DNA of 17,750 nt from Pseudomonadota bacterium (GTDB lineage Bacteria > Pseudomonadota > Gammaproteobacteria > Burkholderiales > Rhodocyclaceae), in the NCBI GenBank assembly GCA_030917225.1, contig JAUPVD010000001.1, positions 1-17,750 of the forward strand. Direction: 5' to 3'. The translations under genes and the position numbers were made by a program. Shown piece by piece: positions 1-7,671 of the stretch (position 1 is its first letter; each line of letters begins with the position of its first letter). Under the pieces are notes generated by a model. That model ran no database searches and had not been told where the DNA came from. It was given only the letters and a program-made list of their open reading frames with translations.

Positions 1-408
<408 letters not shown>

Positions 409-508
409 ATAACCTTGGATCTGCAACAGCGCAACTCTAAACAATCACAACCAACAACCCCCTTCTTCCAGTTTTGGCCTCGACGCCCAGCGTCAAGGCA
501 ACAAGTTA

Positions 509-625
509 TGCTTGGCGGCCATAGCGTTTCGGACCCACCCCTTCCCTTCCCGAACAGGACCGTGAAACGAAACCGCGCCGATGATAGTGCACTTCCCGTG
601 TGCGAAAGTAGGTCACCGCCAGGCT
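509..625 (+). rRNA. rrf: 5S ribosomal RNA
   Basis: The gene lies about 100 bp after the 23S end. It begins TGCTTGGCGGCCATAGCG and ends CACCGCCAGGCT. The two ends pair as helix I (510-518 with 616-624, one G-U). The internal blocks CCCGAACAGGACCGTGAAAC and GCGCCGATGATAGTG are standard 5S landmarks. Its length of ~117 nt is normal. Ends are estimated to within 2-3 bases. An open reading frame running through this interval (388-717) is an artefact. Confidence 0.95.
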
Positions 626-636
626 ACCCCATAAAA

Positions 637-676
637 ACACCCCCTAAGCTAATCAGCTTCGGGGGTGTGCCTTTTC
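637..676 (+). terminator. rRNA operon terminator 1
   Basis: The hairpin stem 637-644 (ACACCCCC) pairs with 661-668 (GGGGGTGT). An inner stem AAGCT/AGCTT (646-650 / 655-659) sits above a T-C mismatch, leaving a 4-nt loop. A T-rich stretch (CCTTTTCT) follows. It lies 12 bp after the 5S gene, where an intrinsic rRNA terminator is expected. Confidence 0.85.
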
Positions 677-694
677 TACAGCACCCATCGCAAA

Positions 695-735
695 AACCCC
701 CTGAATCCAACGAATAGCAGGGGGTTCCTTTTTCA
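695..735 (+). terminator. rRNA operon terminator 2 (tandem, probably bidirectional)
   Basis: A second hairpin has 695-703 (AACCCCCTG) pairing perfectly with 718-726 (CAGGGGGTT), followed by CCTTTTT. On the left flank an A-run (692-696) gives a U-run on the opposite strand, so it could act in both directions. Two intrinsic terminators within 100 bp insulate msrA from the heavily transcribed rRNA operon. Confidence 0.85.
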
Positions 736-744
736 GTTTTTTCC

Positions 745-756
745 CGCAACGTTGCG
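745..756. repeat. 12-bp perfect palindrome upstream of msrA
   Basis: CGCAACGTTGCG is a perfect 12-bp palindrome between the second rRNA terminator and msrA. It lies 68 bp before the preferred msrA start, just upstream of a weak promoter-like pair (TTGTCG at 766-771 and TAGATG at 788-793, 16-bp spacer). It could be an operator for a dimeric regulator. No regulator is recognised from the sequence. Confidence 0.4.
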
Positions 757-823
757 AGAATGCTGTTGTCGGATCTGTTGTGAACCTTAGATGCCGGTTT
801 TTATCGTAGTGGAGAGGGGGGGT

Positions 824-1360
824 ATGGTTGATTCTGTAGCGGTATTTGGCGGCGGCTGTTTCTGGTGTCTGGATACACTATTTCGTCAGGTCCGTGGTGT
901 AGAAGAGGTTGTGTGCGGCTATGCAGGAGGGGCAACGGAAGCGCCTACGTACGAAGCTGTTTGCAGTGGCCGGACTGGTCATGCAGAAGTTCTGCGTATC
1001 AGCTTCGACTCAGCGCGAATCAGCTATCGGGAGTTGCTGGAAATCTTCTTTTCTCTACATGACCCGACGACGCTTAACCGTCAGGGGCATGATGTCGGTA
1101 CGCAATATCGTTCGATCATCGTCGGTCAGGATGCCGATCAGCGAATGCAGGCTGAGGACGTGATCGATGAGTTTAACCGCGCGGGCTATTGGAGTCAGCC
1201 GATCGTCACCGAAGTGATTATGGATGCGCGCTTCCATCCAGGCGAGGCCTATCACCAGAACTACTTTGAAAGAAACCCGGACCAAGGCTACTGCACTTTG
1301 GTTATCGCGCCCAAACTGGCTGACTTTCGCAAGAAATTCTTGTCACGCCTTCGCTCCTAG
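824..1360 (+). CDS. msrA: peptide-methionine (S)-S-oxide reductase MsrA
   Basis: Reduces methionine S-sulfoxide in oxidised proteins and free methionine, with electrons normally from thioredoxin, in the cytosol. The 178-aa product shows the family signature GGCFWC with catalytic Cys12, then GYAGG (32-36), TGHAEV (51-56), DVGTQYRS (90-97) and EAYHQNYF (141-148). Cys157 near the C-terminus (GYC) is a candidate resolving cysteine. I chose ATG 824 because a strong purine-rich ribosome-binding site (GGAGAGGGGGG) sits just before it and it gives the usual short N-terminus. An in-frame ATG at 791 adds 11 residues but has no ribosome-binding site. The stop codon shares the CTAG palindrome with the convergent hydrolase gene. 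No msrB is adjacent. Confidence 0.96.
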   Translation: MVDSVAVFGGGCFWCLDTLFRQVRGVEEVVCGYAGGATEAPTYEAVCSGRTGHAEVLRISFDSARISYRELLEIFFSLHDPTTLNRQGHDVGTQYRSIIVGQDADQRMQAEDVIDEFNRAGYWSQPIVTEVIMDARFHPGEAYHQNYFERNPDQGYCTLVIAPKLADFRKKFLSRLRS

Positions 1361-2184
1361 GAGGCAAAGCGCAAAAGATCCTGCGTGAAACGTTCGCGTT
1401 GCCACTGGTGCGGTGAGTGGTCCGTGCCTTCATAGATATGAAGGATCGCCTCTGGTATGCAGTCACGGACAAAGGTTGCGGTGCTGCCATGGTAAAAATT
1501 ACTTTCGCCGCCGTAAATCAGAAGCGCCGGTATCCGGATTTGCTCCAGCACATCACGATAATCGGCTTCTGTCAGGCTTTGCCAGCACGTAATCAAGGGT
1601 TTTGCATCCAGCTGCCCTAGCCACGTCCGCGATTTTTCCCAGCCTTTGGCGTTTTCCAGATATTTTTCCCGTGCTCGGGCATTCAGTCCTAGCGCACTGA
1701 GCCTGAGTACCGATTCTGCGAAATTCTGTTCCAGTTCGGCAACAAACGAATTTGCGCGGCTGCGATCGAAATTGCCATAGATCCCGTTGGACCAATCGTC
1801 ATCAGTAAGCAGGCGGGGAGACTGATCGATCAGGCAGATTTTTCCGAGGCGAGCCGCTGAAAAGTCGCGGATGTACTGCCAAAGGGTCAAGGCTCCCATG
1901 GAGTGGCCGACCGCGCATACGTCGGCAAGGTCGAAATGCTCCAGCAGGTTGAAAAGATCCTTTGCCATGCGTGAGACGGTGGGCGCTGTGCTCGTCAGCA
2001 GACTATGACCACCGTGCCCCCGGGCGTCCCAGCGGTAAACGGTGTGGTGCTTGTTGAGTTCGGCAAGGAATGGAAACCACTCCTGGTGGCTGGCTGTCCA
2101 GCCGTGAAGCATCACCAGTGGTGGGCCTTCACCCGAGATTTTCAGATGAAGTTTTTCGCCATCATCAGCAAAAAAATGACTCAT
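1357..2184 (-). CDS. alpha/beta-fold hydrolase
   Basis: A 275-aa serine hydrolase of the alpha/beta-hydrolase_1 family with no signal peptide, so cytosolic. Visible landmarks are the oxyanion HGW turn (27-29), the strand-loop WDARGHG (52-58), the nucleophile elbow GHSMG with Ser95, and a C-terminal GTDHSPHQW segment with likely catalytic His256. The usual acid position after strand 6 reads YGGES, so the acid may be Glu227 or lie elsewhere. The substrate cannot be told from the sequence; esterase, lactonase and carbon-carbon hydrolase members share this fold. It is transcribed towards msrA with overlapping stop codons and away from the MBL hydrolase. The start ATG 2184 has a modest GGAA site upstream. 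Confidence 0.88.
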   Translation of the reverse strand: MSHFFADDGEKLHLKISGEGPPLVMLHGWTASHQEWFPFLAELNKHHTVYRWDARGHGGHSLLTSTAPTVSRMAKDLFNLLEHFDLADVCAVGHSMGALTLWQYIRDFSAARLGKICLIDQSPRLLTDDDWSNGIYGNFDRSRANSFVAELEQNFAESVLRLSALGLNARAREKYLENAKGWEKSRTWLGQLDAKPLITCWQSLTEADYRDVLEQIRIPALLIYGGESNFYHGSTATFVRDCIPEAILHIYEGTDHSPHQWQRERFTQDLLRFAS

Positions 2185-2214
2185 AAGATTCCGTAATGCG
2201 GAAAAACGCGAAGG

Positions 2215-2247
2215 TTGTCACAGGCGAAGTCGAAGAGCAACTATAAT
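2215..2247 (+). promoter_or_regulatory. possible promoter for the MBL-fold hydrolase
   Basis: A perfect -10 hexamer TATAAT at 2242-2247 lies 24 bp before the preferred start of the MBL gene. The best -35-like element is TTGTCA at 2215-2220, but the 21-bp spacer is too long for a standard sigma-70 promoter. Either the promoter works mainly through its -10 or an activator helps. Start of transcription would be near 2254. Confidence 0.45.
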
Positions 2248-2271
2248 CGCCACCTCGAATCAGGAAGTATC

Positions 2272-3216
2272 ATGTTGCCAACCATTTTTCAGTATGCCCA
2301 CGGTGTCAGCGCCATCGACTCCGGCTATGTGCGTGCCCATCACGCCGCCATCCACTTCATTGTTGAAGACGGTCGGGTCGCGATTGTCGATACAGGCACC
2401 AATGAATCGCTGCCGCGTGTGCAGGCCGCCTTGCAGTGCATGGGGCTTTCAGCCGAGAGTGTCGATTACGTCATCCTGACGCATATCCATCTCGATCACG
2501 CGGGTGGTGCTGGTGCGCTGATGCGAGCTTTTGCCAATGCCCGGTTGGTCGTGCATCCTCGTGGCGCCCGCCACATGGCCGATCCGAGCAAGCTGGTTGC
2601 CGGTGCTGCAGCCGTGTATGGTGCTGCCGAGGTTCGCCGCATGTATGGCGAGATCCTGCCGATCGATAGTACGCGGATCATCGAGGCACCGAATGAAACC
2701 ATCATCCGGCTAGCCAACCGTGAGCTGGTTTGCCTGGATACGCCCGGCCACGCCCGTCATCACATCTGTATCGTTGACCGTGGAAGCGATGCGATCTTTA
2801 CTGGCGATACTTTCGGACTGTCCTATCGTGAGCTTGATACCGACGGGCGGCAGTTCGTCTTTCCGACAACAACGCCGGTTCAGTTCGATCCACAGGCCAT
2901 GCACCAGTCGATTGACCTGTTGATGTCGTATCAGCCGCGTGTAACTTACCTCACTCACTTCAGCGAGTTGCGGGATGTCGAGCAGAAGGCTGCGGAGCTC
3001 CATCGGCTCGTCGATGCACATGTGGAGATCGCTCGTCGGGAATCCCGACCGGGACCAGACCGCCATGCCCGAATCCGCGCCAATCTGGCGCATCTCGTTG
3101 TCAATGAGGTCGAGCGCTTTGGTTGCAAACTCGCACCCGCCGAGGTGTTGCAGCTATGGGCAACGGATATCGAGCTCAATGCACAGGGCTTGGATATCTG
3201 GCTCGATACCCTCTAA
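2272..3216 (+). CDS. MBL-fold metallo-hydrolase
   Basis: A 314-aa protein with a complete metallo-beta-lactamase-fold dinuclear metal site. It has THIHLDH with His71, His73, Asp75 and His76, then His160 (TPGHARHH), Asp179 (FTGDTFG) and His229 (LTHFSE). It belongs to the broad glyoxalase-II/MBL hydrolase group. The C-terminal ~80 residues after His229 are helical and charged (ELHRLVDAHVEIARRE) and look family-specific. No signal peptide, so cytosolic; the substrate is unknown and beta-lactamase activity should not be assumed. Start ATG 2272 is chosen for its AGGAAG ribosome-binding site (2262-2267). A longer frame from TTG 2215 would start in the promoter. It converges with corA, with only 11 bp between their ends. 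Confidence 0.9.
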   Translation: MLPTIFQYAHGVSAIDSGYVRAHHAAIHFIVEDGRVAIVDTGTNESLPRVQAALQCMGLSAESVDYVILTHIHLDHAGGAGALMRAFANARLVVHPRGARHMADPSKLVAGAAAVYGAAEVRRMYGEILPIDSTRIIEAPNETIIRLANRELVCLDTPGHARHHICIVDRGSDAIFTGDTFGLSYRELDTDGRQFVFPTTTPVQFDPQAMHQSIDLLMSYQPRVTYLTHFSELRDVEQKAAELHRLVDAHVEIARRESRPGPDRHARIRANLAHLVVNEVERFGCKLAPAEVLQLWATDIELNAQGLDIWLDTL

Positions 3217-3227
3217 TCGAACGCGCC

Positions 3228-4295
3228 CTAGCGCAGCAGTCGCCGCCGCCAGAACAGCGCCAGCATCAGCAGGGCGACGCAGGCCATCGTCGATAGTGCC
3301 AGCCAGAAACCGTCAGGGGATTCCAGTAAAGGCATCTGGCGGAAGTTCATGCCGAAAATGCCTGTGACCAGTGCGGCGGGCATGAACATCGTGGTTACCA
3401 CCGTCAGTGCTCGTACTTCCATGTTGACCCGGTTGCTGACGCTACTCAGGTAGATGTCGAGCAAACCCGTCAGCAGGTCACGCAAGTCTTCCAGCTGTTC
3501 CAGCAGATGCACCGTGTGATCATAGATATCGCGCAGGTACAGCTGTGTTTCTGTACCAAAAAACTCCGCGTGGTTGCGCTGCAATGAACTCATCACTTCG
3601 CGCAGTGGCCAGATCGAACGCCGCAGGTGGGAAATCTCCCGCTTCAGGGCGTGCGCCTTCTGGAGTGCCCCGCGTTTGGGTACGCCAAGGATTTCCTCTT
3701 CCAGCTCCTCGCACTGATCGCCCAGTCTTTCGATGATGCTGAAATAACCATCGACAACTGTGTCGAGAAGTGCGTAAGCCAGATAGTCGCAGCCCTCACG
3801 TCGAATCGGGCTTTTCTCGATGCGCAGACGCTGGCGTATCGGCTCGAAGGTGCCGGTGCGCCGCTCCTGGAAAGTAAGGACCACGTCGTGGCAGATCACC
3901 ATGCTGATCTGGTCGGTGGCCAGATCGGTCCTTACGCGCGAGGGGTCGTAAACCTGGGTTACCACATACAGATAGTCATCATAGGCGTCGACCTTCGGGC
4001 GCTGGTCGGTGTTGAGGATGTCCTCCAGCACCAGAGGGTGCAGGCCGAATCGTTTGCCGATGGCGCTGAGCAGTGCGGCGTCGTGCAACCCGTAAATGTT
4101 GAGCCAGCGTACTGGGAATTTTGCTTCAATGCTGTCCAGTGCGGCGAGATCTGACAGATCGAGTTCCACCAAACCGTCAGGCCCGTAGGTGGTGAGCGTC
4201 ATCGCAGCGGATGGTGTCTTTACGTCCCCGATGTGGACCAGCGCGCCGGGCGGAAGCCCTGCCTTGGCCGATCGACGCTTCTTGTTTCCCGCCAT
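3228..4295 (-). CDS. corA: CorA-family magnesium/cobalt transporter
   Basis: A 355-aa inner-membrane divalent-cation channel of the CorA/MIT family. The large N-terminal cytosolic domain is followed by a long helix rich in charged residues and two C-terminal membrane helices. The first ends in the signature GMN (315-317), the selectivity-filter motif; the second (about 330-346) precedes a positively charged RRRLLR tail. The loop after GMN reads NFRQMPLLESPDG. The start is ATG 4295, which overlaps the tcdA stop as TGATG and has GGAGAG upstream within tcdA, so the two are probably translationally coupled. An upstream in-frame extension to 4364 lacks support. Substrate could be Mg2+, Co2+ or Zn2+. 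Confidence 0.95.
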   Translation of the reverse strand: MAGNKKRRSAKAGLPPGALVHIGDVKTPSAAMTLTTYGPDGLVELDLSDLAALDSIEAKFPVRWLNIYGLHDAALLSAIGKRFGLHPLVLEDILNTDQRPKVDAYDDYLYVVTQVYDPSRVRTDLATDQISMVICHDVVLTFQERRTGTFEPIRQRLRIEKSPIRREGCDYLAYALLDTVVDGYFSIIERLGDQCEELEEEILGVPKRGALQKAHALKREISHLRRSIWPLREVMSSLQRNHAEFFGTETQLYLRDIYDHTVHLLEQLEDLRDLLTGLLDIYLSSVSNRVNMEVRALTVVTTMFMPAALVTGIFGMNFRQMPLLESPDGFWLALSTMACVALLMLALFWRRRLLR

Positions 4296-5062
4296 CACTT
4301 GCTCTCCATCAAAAGGCGCAGCGCCGCTGACACTGCAAACAGGCCGAAGCTGGCGGTGATACACATCGAGGAGCCGAAACCGGCACAGTTGAGGCCGCCG
4401 GAAGGCGTGCGAACTTCACACTCCTGGTTTGCCTGTGGCTGGCGTACCGCTTCCGTCGAATACACGGCGGTGACGCCGAACTTGCGCTTTGCATCGCGCG
4501 AGAAACCGTGCTCCTTGCGCAACAGCGAGCGCACTCTGGCCAGCAATGGATCCTGCACCGTCCGTGACAAATCGTCGAGGCGCAGGCAGGTGGGGTCGAT
4601 CTTGCCACCGGCGCCACCGGCAACGATGATCGGCAGTTTTGCCGCGTGGCAACAGGCGATCATTGCGACCTTGGCCTTGACCTGATCGATCGCGTCAATG
4701 ACGCAATCAAACCCCGGCGCAAACATCGCTGCTGCGTTGTCCGGTGTAACGAAATTCTCAATCTCGACGATCCTGCAGTCCGGATTGATTGCCCGGATCC
4801 GTGCGGCCATCGCCGTAACCTTGGCCATGCCGAAGGTGTCCTCCAGCGCATGAATCTGCCGGTTGGTATTGGACTCTGCAACGTTGTCCAGATCGACGAG
4901 GGTGATTGCGCCGATGCCGCTGCGTGCCAAGGCCTCTGCCGCCCAGGAACCGACACCGCCGATGCCGACGACGCAGACGTGTGCCTCGCGGAAACGCTCC
5001 TGTGCAGCCGTGCCATAGAGGCGGCCAATGCCGCCGAACCGGCGCTCGAAATCAGCTTCCAT
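4295..5062 (-). CDS. tcdA: tRNA threonylcarbamoyladenosine dehydratase TcdA
   Basis: An E1-like (ThiF/MoeB-type) ATP-dependent enzyme. It cyclises N6-threonylcarbamoyladenosine at tRNA position 37 to the cyclic form ct6A, tuning decoding of ANN codons. The 255-aa product begins with the family start DFERRFGGIGRLYG. It has the nucleotide-binding GIGGVGS (33-39), the VDLDNVAESNTNRQ block (56-69) and IDAIDQVKAK, and ends in a hydrophobic segment typical of TcdA. The E. coli homologue was called CsdL/YgdL. No good ribosome-binding site is visible before ATG 5062, but the N-terminal motif fixes this start. It lies 48 bp downstream of the HD-GYP gene and overlaps corA by one base. Confidence 0.94.
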   Translation of the reverse strand: MEADFERRFGGIGRLYGTAAQERFREAHVCVVGIGGVGSWAAEALARSGIGAITLVDLDNVAESNTNRQIHALEDTFGMAKVTAMAARIRAINPDCRIVEIENFVTPDNAAAMFAPGFDCVIDAIDQVKAKVAMIACCHAAKLPIIVAGGAGGKIDPTCLRLDDLSRTVQDPLLARVRSLLRKEHGFSRDAKRKFGVTAVYSTEAVRQPQANQECEVRTPSGGLNCAGFGSSMCITASFGLFAVSAALRLLMESK

Positions 5063-5110
5063 AATGGAGGTACCGGAGGTGCAGGCGGCTGCGGAAAAGA
5101 CGAAGGTGCA

Positions 5111-6211
5111 TCAACCTTCTATCGTACGGCGGATGACGCTGTTGAACGGTTCGATCCATTCTGGCGCGAACTGGTTATCGCAAGCGTTGATTTCCGCGAT
5201 AGCTCGCAGCACAGAGCGATTCTTGCCCCGGTGGATATGCTTCAGCATGACCGCCTCGAAAGCGTCGATGATGGCAAGAATTTTGGCGCCGTCACAGATC
5301 GCATCGCCGGCGAGACCGGCAGGATAACCGCCGCCGTCCGGCATTTCGTGATGCTGCGAAATCATCCTGGCAGCCTCTTCCCAGCCTTCCATGCGCTGGA
5401 CCAGCCCCGCCGCATAGCCGGGATGGCTGCGCAGCAACAGCTTCTCATCATCGGTCATGCGCCCGACCTTGAGCCAGATCGACTCCGGCAGCAGCATCAT
5501 GCCGATATCGTGCAGATAGACTGCGGTTTCCAGTTGCACCGAATCAACCTTCTTGCCACCTGCCTGGTTTGTCTCCAGCGCCAGTCTCAGGATCCGCGTG
5601 GTCCGTCCCTTGAACAAGGGCGAGCGTGCTTCCGATTGCAGCGCGATGGCGCGGAAAAAACGCAGATCATCCGCAACCTGCAGGTTCTTGCGTGAGCTGG
5701 CCAGCGCCTTGCCCTTTGGCAAACTTGCGCTGGAGGCAGCCTTGAAGCCGGTCACCGACTCGATCAGCGCCGAGGCCGCAGCATCGATCCCTTCCGGCAT
5801 CGAGCGCGACATCTTTTCCAGGCCCTGCACCAATGGCAGCAGCCGCAGGCCATCCAGCGAGCGGTTGGTGATCAGTGCGTCGGTGGCTAGTTCCAACCGG
5901 TCGGTGGCGAGCAGGATGGCTTCGGCGGCCAGATCCGAAAAAAGCACTTCGCCGGCACGCAGTCGCGACAGCAATCCTTCGATCGGATGGGCGATGGCAA
6001 CGGCGAAATTCACCTTGCACATCGCAGCATCGCCCTTGATGTTGTGAACAGCGCGAAACAGGTCGGCGATCACTTCCCGGTCCCCCGGCACATCCTTGAG
6101 CCGGGAAACATCACGCTCGATCTTGAGAACGTGATCAATCAGTGCATCGAAGAATGTCTGCAGCAATTCTGCATCTTCAACGGTGGGCGAGATGACCGAA
6201 CGGATATCCAT
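5111..6211 (-). CDS. Hpt domain / HD-GYP domain signalling protein
   Basis: A 366-aa soluble protein. Residues ~1-120 look like a histidine phosphotransfer domain, with HNIKGDA at 56-62 and His56 the likely phosphoacceptor. Residues ~195-350 are an HD-GYP domain: HDIG (234-237), SHP (His263), HHEMPDGGGYP (287-297) and IIDAF (Asp316). HD-GYP domains hydrolyse cyclic di-GMP using a bound metal pair, and the metal ligands appear intact. The usual HDIGK lysine is Met238. Together these suggest a phosphorelay-controlled c-di-GMP phosphodiesterase, though activity is inferred. ATG 6211 is chosen with AAAGGTG upstream; an upstream TTG (6232) is less likely. A 7-bp stem brackets the ribosome-binding site (see repeat at 6211-6239). 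Confidence 0.88.
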   Translation of the reverse strand: MDIRSVISPTVEDAELLQTFFDALIDHVLKIERDVSRLKDVPGDREVIADLFRAVHNIKGDAAMCKVNFAVAIAHPIEGLLSRLRAGEVLFSDLAAEAILLATDRLELATDALITNRSLDGLRLLPLVQGLEKMSRSMPEGIDAAASALIESVTGFKAASSASLPKGKALASSRKNLQVADDLRFFRAIALQSEARSPLFKGRTTRILRLALETNQAGGKKVDSVQLETAVYLHDIGMMLLPESIWLKVGRMTDDEKLLLRSHPGYAAGLVQRMEGWEEAARMISQHHEMPDGGGYPAGLAGDAICDGAKILAIIDAFEAVMLKHIHRGKNRSVLRAIAEINACDNQFAPEWIEPFNSVIRRTIEG

Positions 6212-6239
6212 GGAACACACCTTTGAATCCAATGTTCCA
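6211..6239 (-). repeat. inverted repeat around the HD-GYP ribosome-binding site
   Basis: TGGAACA at 6211-6217 and TGTTCCA at 6233-6239 are perfect 7-bp inverted copies separated by 15 nt. In the mRNA the 3' arm ends on the first base of the AUG and the loop contains the AAAGGTG ribosome-binding site. It could be a translational control hairpin or a dyad DNA operator. Confidence 0.4.
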
Positions 6240-6259
6240 AGTTTATCCGAAGCCGGCCC

Positions 6260-6290
6260 TGGTAGGCATCCATCACGCAGATGCCCACCA
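6260..6290 (-). terminator. stem-loop after the periplasmic binding protein gene
   Basis: An 11-bp inverted repeat (6260-6270 and 6280-6290, one G-U pair, 9-nt loop) starts 20 bp after the stop codon of the binding-protein gene. It lacks a following U-run on the minus strand, so it may be a weak terminator, a 3'-end stabilising hairpin or an attenuator before the HD-GYP gene. Confidence 0.45.
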
Positions 6291-6310
6291 AAGAAAGCGG
6301 CCTTTTTCGA

Positions 6311-7513
6311 CTACTTGCGCTGGATCATGAAACCGCGTTGTGCATCCTCGCGGTAGGCATAGTCGATCGCGCCCTTGCGCACGATGCCCATCACCAGCAT
6401 GTTGCCGGTCAGCGCGTCGTGGTCGGTTTTCGAAAACGGATGGTCATAGGTGGTGATGACGCCTGCGACCTGGCGATTGAGGTTTTCCAGTGCCGCCTTG
6501 ATCTTTGCCGGCTCCGTACTCTGCGCCTGATGCAGGGCATAGAAGAGCAGCAACGCTGCGTCATAACCCTGCGCGGCTGCCATCGGTGCCGGGATCACCG
6601 CCGTGTTGAATTTCTGCTGATAGGCCGTAATGAACGCGTTGCGGCGTTGGAAACTGGCCTGCTGGACAAAACTCACTGCAACCAGCGCGCCTTCGCCGGC
6701 AGGGCCTGCCGCATCGATGAAGTTGCGCCAGCTGAGCGGCCAGCTGCCCATGATCTGCACGCTCCATTTCTGCTTCTCGATGCTCTTGGCGAGTACGGCC
6801 GCCTCGGGGCCGACGGTGTAACTGTTCACGACATCGGCGCCGGCGGCCTTGGCGGCCTTGACCTCCTCCGTCAGATCCTTGACGCCGACGGCAAAGCGCG
6901 CCACCGATACCGGCTTGATGCCGGCTTCGTTGAGCGCCTTCTCCACGTCATTTTTGCCAGCCTCGCCATAGCCGGTGGTGTCGGCGAACAGGGCAAATTT
7001 CTTGTAGCCGCGCTTGATCGCATCGGCCACGATGAACGGCGCCTGCACTTCATCACGCGGCGATACGCGGAAAATCCAGTTTTCAGGGGCGCCGGCAAAT
7101 TTCTTGGTGAGCGGGGTGCCGGTGGATACCGGAACGATCAGCGGCACCTTGGCGTTCTGGAATGCCTCGATGGTGGCTAACCCGACACCGGTATTGCAAA
7201 CGCCTAACGCGGCAACCACCTTGTCCTTGCTGACCAGTTCGTCAACCACCTTCTTGGCGAACTCCGGGTTTGCCTGGTCGTCACGCTCGACCAGTTCCAG
7301 CTTTTTTCCATTGACGCCGCCGGCCATGCCGTTGATCTCTTCGATCGCCAGACGGATGCCGTTGCGGGCAGAGATGCCCATGTCGGCCGAGCCGCCGGTC
7401 AGCGGGCAGTAGAAGCCGATCTTGATGGTCTCTTCTGCCGCCCCAAGCGGTGCGGTGACTGTCAGCCCCAGCGCACTCAGCGTCGCCAGAAAGAAGGTGC
7501 TCATACGGTTCAT
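6311..7513 (-). CDS. branched-chain amino acid-type ABC transporter substrate-binding protein
   Basis: A 400-aa periplasmic binding protein of the LivJ/LivK (Peripla_BP_6) family. The N-terminus MNRMSTFFLATLSALGLTV is a Sec signal peptide, probably cut near the GAAEE segment at ~25. The mature start ETIKIGFYCPLTGGSADMG is the characteristic first strand and ligand loop. The motifs NGIRLAIEEIN and DDQANPEFAKKVVDELV follow, as usual. Members bind leucine-type amino acids, amides, urea or aromatic acids; the ligand here is unknown. The gene stands alone: no liv permease or ATPase genes flank it, so it must feed a transporter encoded elsewhere. Start ATG 7513 has AGGAGA upstream and a good promoter 30-65 bp away. 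Confidence 0.93.
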   Translation of the reverse strand: MNRMSTFFLATLSALGLTVTAPLGAAEETIKIGFYCPLTGGSADMGISARNGIRLAIEEINGMAGGVNGKKLELVERDDQANPEFAKKVVDELVSKDKVVAALGVCNTGVGLATIEAFQNAKVPLIVPVSTGTPLTKKFAGAPENWIFRVSPRDEVQAPFIVADAIKRGYKKFALFADTTGYGEAGKNDVEKALNEAGIKPVSVARFAVGVKDLTEEVKAAKAAGADVVNSYTVGPEAAVLAKSIEKQKWSVQIMGSWPLSWRNFIDAAGPAGEGALVAVSFVQQASFQRRNAFITAYQQKFNTAVIPAPMAAAQGYDAALLLFYALHQAQSTEPAKIKAALENLNRQVAGVITTYDHPFSKTDHDALTGNMLVMGIVRKGAIDYAYREDAQRGFMIQRK

Positions 7514-7549
7514 CGTTTGTCTCCTAGGTTATAGTTGTCCGATGACCTG

Positions 7550-7579
7550 ATTCTAGGGTAATTTCAACTGCTTGGACAA
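7550..7579 (-). promoter_or_regulatory. sigma-70-type promoter for the binding-protein gene
   Basis: On the minus strand, TTGTCC (7579-7574) and TAGAAT (7555-7550) are separated by 18 bp. Expected transcription start is about 7543, giving a ~30-nt leader with the AGGAGA ribosome-binding site. The -35 hexamer is mirrored by TTGTCC on the plus strand at 7535-7540, forming an inverted repeat around the promoter. Confidence 0.6.
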
Positions 7580-7671
7580 CAGCTATGTTTTTCAGCAAAA
7601 AATTGCTGCGGATGGCGGTTCAGGCACTGCCTCGGCTAAACTTCATTCCTTTTTCGACCGAGGAGACCTCC

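Noticed and set aside
791..823. Longer msrA start at ATG 791
   Set aside because: No ribosome-binding site, and the extra 11 residues are absent from typical MsrA; ATG 824 has a strong site.
2272..3216. MBL-fold protein as a beta-lactamase linked to the CreBC system
   Set aside because: No signal peptide, 314 aa with a family-specific C-terminus and located over 11 kb from creBC; the fold alone does not indicate beta-lactamase activity.
4646..5695. 349-aa plus-strand frame opposite tcdA and the HD-GYP gene
   Set aside because: It is the antisense shadow of two well-identified genes in GC-rich DNA, with no recognisable domain and no ribosome-binding site.
6281..7180. 299-aa plus-strand frame opposite the periplasmic binding protein
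   Set aside because: Antisense to a clear Peripla_BP_6 protein; its sequence is the Arg/His/Gly-rich type expected of a shadow frame.
7585..7671. N-terminal extension of the FKBP from ATG 7585 as a signal peptide
   Set aside because: The extension is not a convincing signal peptide (FFSKKLLRMAVQALPRL then polar) and the AGGAGA site points to ATG 7672.
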